A stretch of DNA of 5,596 nucleotides from UBA4823 sp034436035 (lineage in GTDB: Bacteria; Chloroflexota; Anaerolineae; Anaerolineales; UBA4823): assembly GCA_034436035.1 (NCBI GenBank), contig DAOTVW010000310.1, positions 1-5,596 on the forward strand. Reading direction: 5' to 3'. A model generated the notes under the pieces. That model saw only the letters and a program-made list of their open reading frames with translations, ran no database searches and was not told where the DNA came from. Positions 4,948-5,596 of the stretch are shown here, piece by piece; the first letter of the stretch is position 1, and every line of letters begins with the position of its first letter. The position numbers and the translations under genes are program-made.

Positions 4948-5596
4948 GGCAGGGTTTCATTATCCTTCGCGATTTATTATTGCCACGCTTTTACTGATCA
5001 CAGGGATCTTCTTGCGTGGTCTGAGTTTTAACTGGAATACGCGTTTATACGGCGATGTCAATTTGTTTGCCTTAACCGCCCAACAAATTGCTCGGAGCGG
5101 GCAGTTATCCTACCCGATGAAATACGATTATTCGCCAGGCTTACCATATCTATCTTTATCCAGCCCGGCTGGTCAGCATCCCCCGTTATATCCCTTGCTC
5201 GCCGGTGGGCTGGCTCGTGTGTGGGGAACTGACGCGACCTTTCCGATCCTCAAAGTATTGAGCATGGTCTTCGGAATATTGATCCTTTTACTCTTTTATA
5301 AAATTGTCCTGCAAGAGAGTACTGTCGCAAGCTGGATTTCGTTTGCTTTGGTGGCTTTTTCACCCTGGCTAGTGGATTATTCTGCCAATGGTAGCCCCTA
5401 TAGCTTAATTGCTTTTCTTCTTTTCGTAAGCCAATGGCTATGGCGGCACTGGGGTAACGAGAATATGCTGAGGGTCATTGGGGCAGCTGTCCTTAGCGGC
5501 ATGGCATGGTTAACGCATGGAATTTTGATTGCCTTACCGTTCGCTTTTATTGTTCGGTTCTTTTGCTTTAACCCGCAAAAGATGTCAGAACGCGTC
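4931..5596 (+). CDS. GT-C/ArnT-like (PMT family) membrane glycosyltransferase, N-terminal part
   Basis: The frame is open for 222 codons from the ATG at 4931 to the right edge with no stop, so the C-terminus is missing. The protein has a first membrane helix at about 14-33 and a long loop (34-103). Hydrophobic segments follow near 104-127, 133-150, 156-173 and 181-212. The loop holds LYGDVNLFALTAQQIARSGQLSY (split at Q52) and then SSPAGQHPPLYPLLAGGLARVWG. These resemble the outside-facing loop of PMT_2/ArnT-type transferases, where an acidic residue (here D42, in GD) follows the first helix and a KPPL/HPPLY motif follows. These enzymes transfer sugars from a polyprenyl-phosphate carrier to lipids, proteins or polymers outside the membrane. 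Acceptor and sugar are unknown. It overlaps the transporter gene by 17 bases. The family fit is good at the fold level, less sure at subfamily level. Confidence 0.75.
   Translation, partial: MSRVHEAGFHYPSRFIIATLLLITGIFLRGLSFNWNTRLYGDVNLFALTAQQIARSGQLSYPMKYDYSPGLPYLSLSSPAGQHPPLYPLLAGGLARVWGTDATFPILKVLSMVFGILILLLFYKIVLQESTVASWISFALVAFSPWLVDYSANGSPYSLIAFLLFVSQWLWRHWGNENMLRVIGAAVLSGMAWLTHGILIALPFAFIVRFFCFNPQKMSERV

Noticed and set aside
1919..5596. A complete restriction-modification or multi-gene defence system on the plus strand
   Set aside because: Only methyltransferases are recognisable; the following genes are a transporter and a membrane glycosyltransferase with no nuclease, helicase or ATPase motifs.

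Overview
The window looks like a chromosomal segment of a free-living bacterium with about even base composition. Several protein types here (a DUF6922/AbiEii-like pair, a long-form SPPY DNA methylase, a taurine-pyruvate-type class III aminotransferase, a PMT-like membrane glycosyltransferase) resemble, from memory, Chloroflexota genes of the Anaerolineae kind. That assignment is inferred from protein style alone; no rRNA or other marker gene is present.

Layout: two divergent transcription units are separated by a 156-base intergenic region (1763-1918). The leftward (minus-strand) unit begins with a class III PLP-dependent aminotransferase (413-1762). It is followed by a 102-residue DUF6922-like protein (59-367) and the first 23 codons of a protein whose N-terminus resembles AbiEii-type nucleotidyltransferase toxins (1-71). 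The last two genes overlap by 13 bases, so they look like a toxin-antitoxin or abortive-infection pair cut by the window edge.

The rightward (plus-strand) unit holds four tightly packed genes. They are a CcrM/HinfI-type adenine methyltransferase expected to act on GANTC (1919-3073), a second beta-class DNA methyltransferase with a TSPPY motif (3081-3980), a ten-helix EamA/DMT-family transporter (4006-4947), and the first 222 codons of a GT-C/ArnT-like membrane glycosyltransferase (4931-5596, running off the end). Gaps are 7 and 25 bases, then a 17-base overlap, so co-transcription is likely.

No restriction endonuclease is visible, so the two methyltransferases look like orphans (epigenetic or protective) as far as this window shows. 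The aminotransferase, transporter and glycosyltransferase have no evident functional link to DNA methylation. The most interesting items are the complete CcrM-like enzyme outside its best-known lineage in tandem with a second methylase, the truncated toxin-antitoxin-like pair, a possible leaderless start for the CcrM-like gene, and a perfect inverted repeat in front of the aminotransferase gene. I saw no mobile element, CRISPR array, tRNA, rRNA or convincing terminator.
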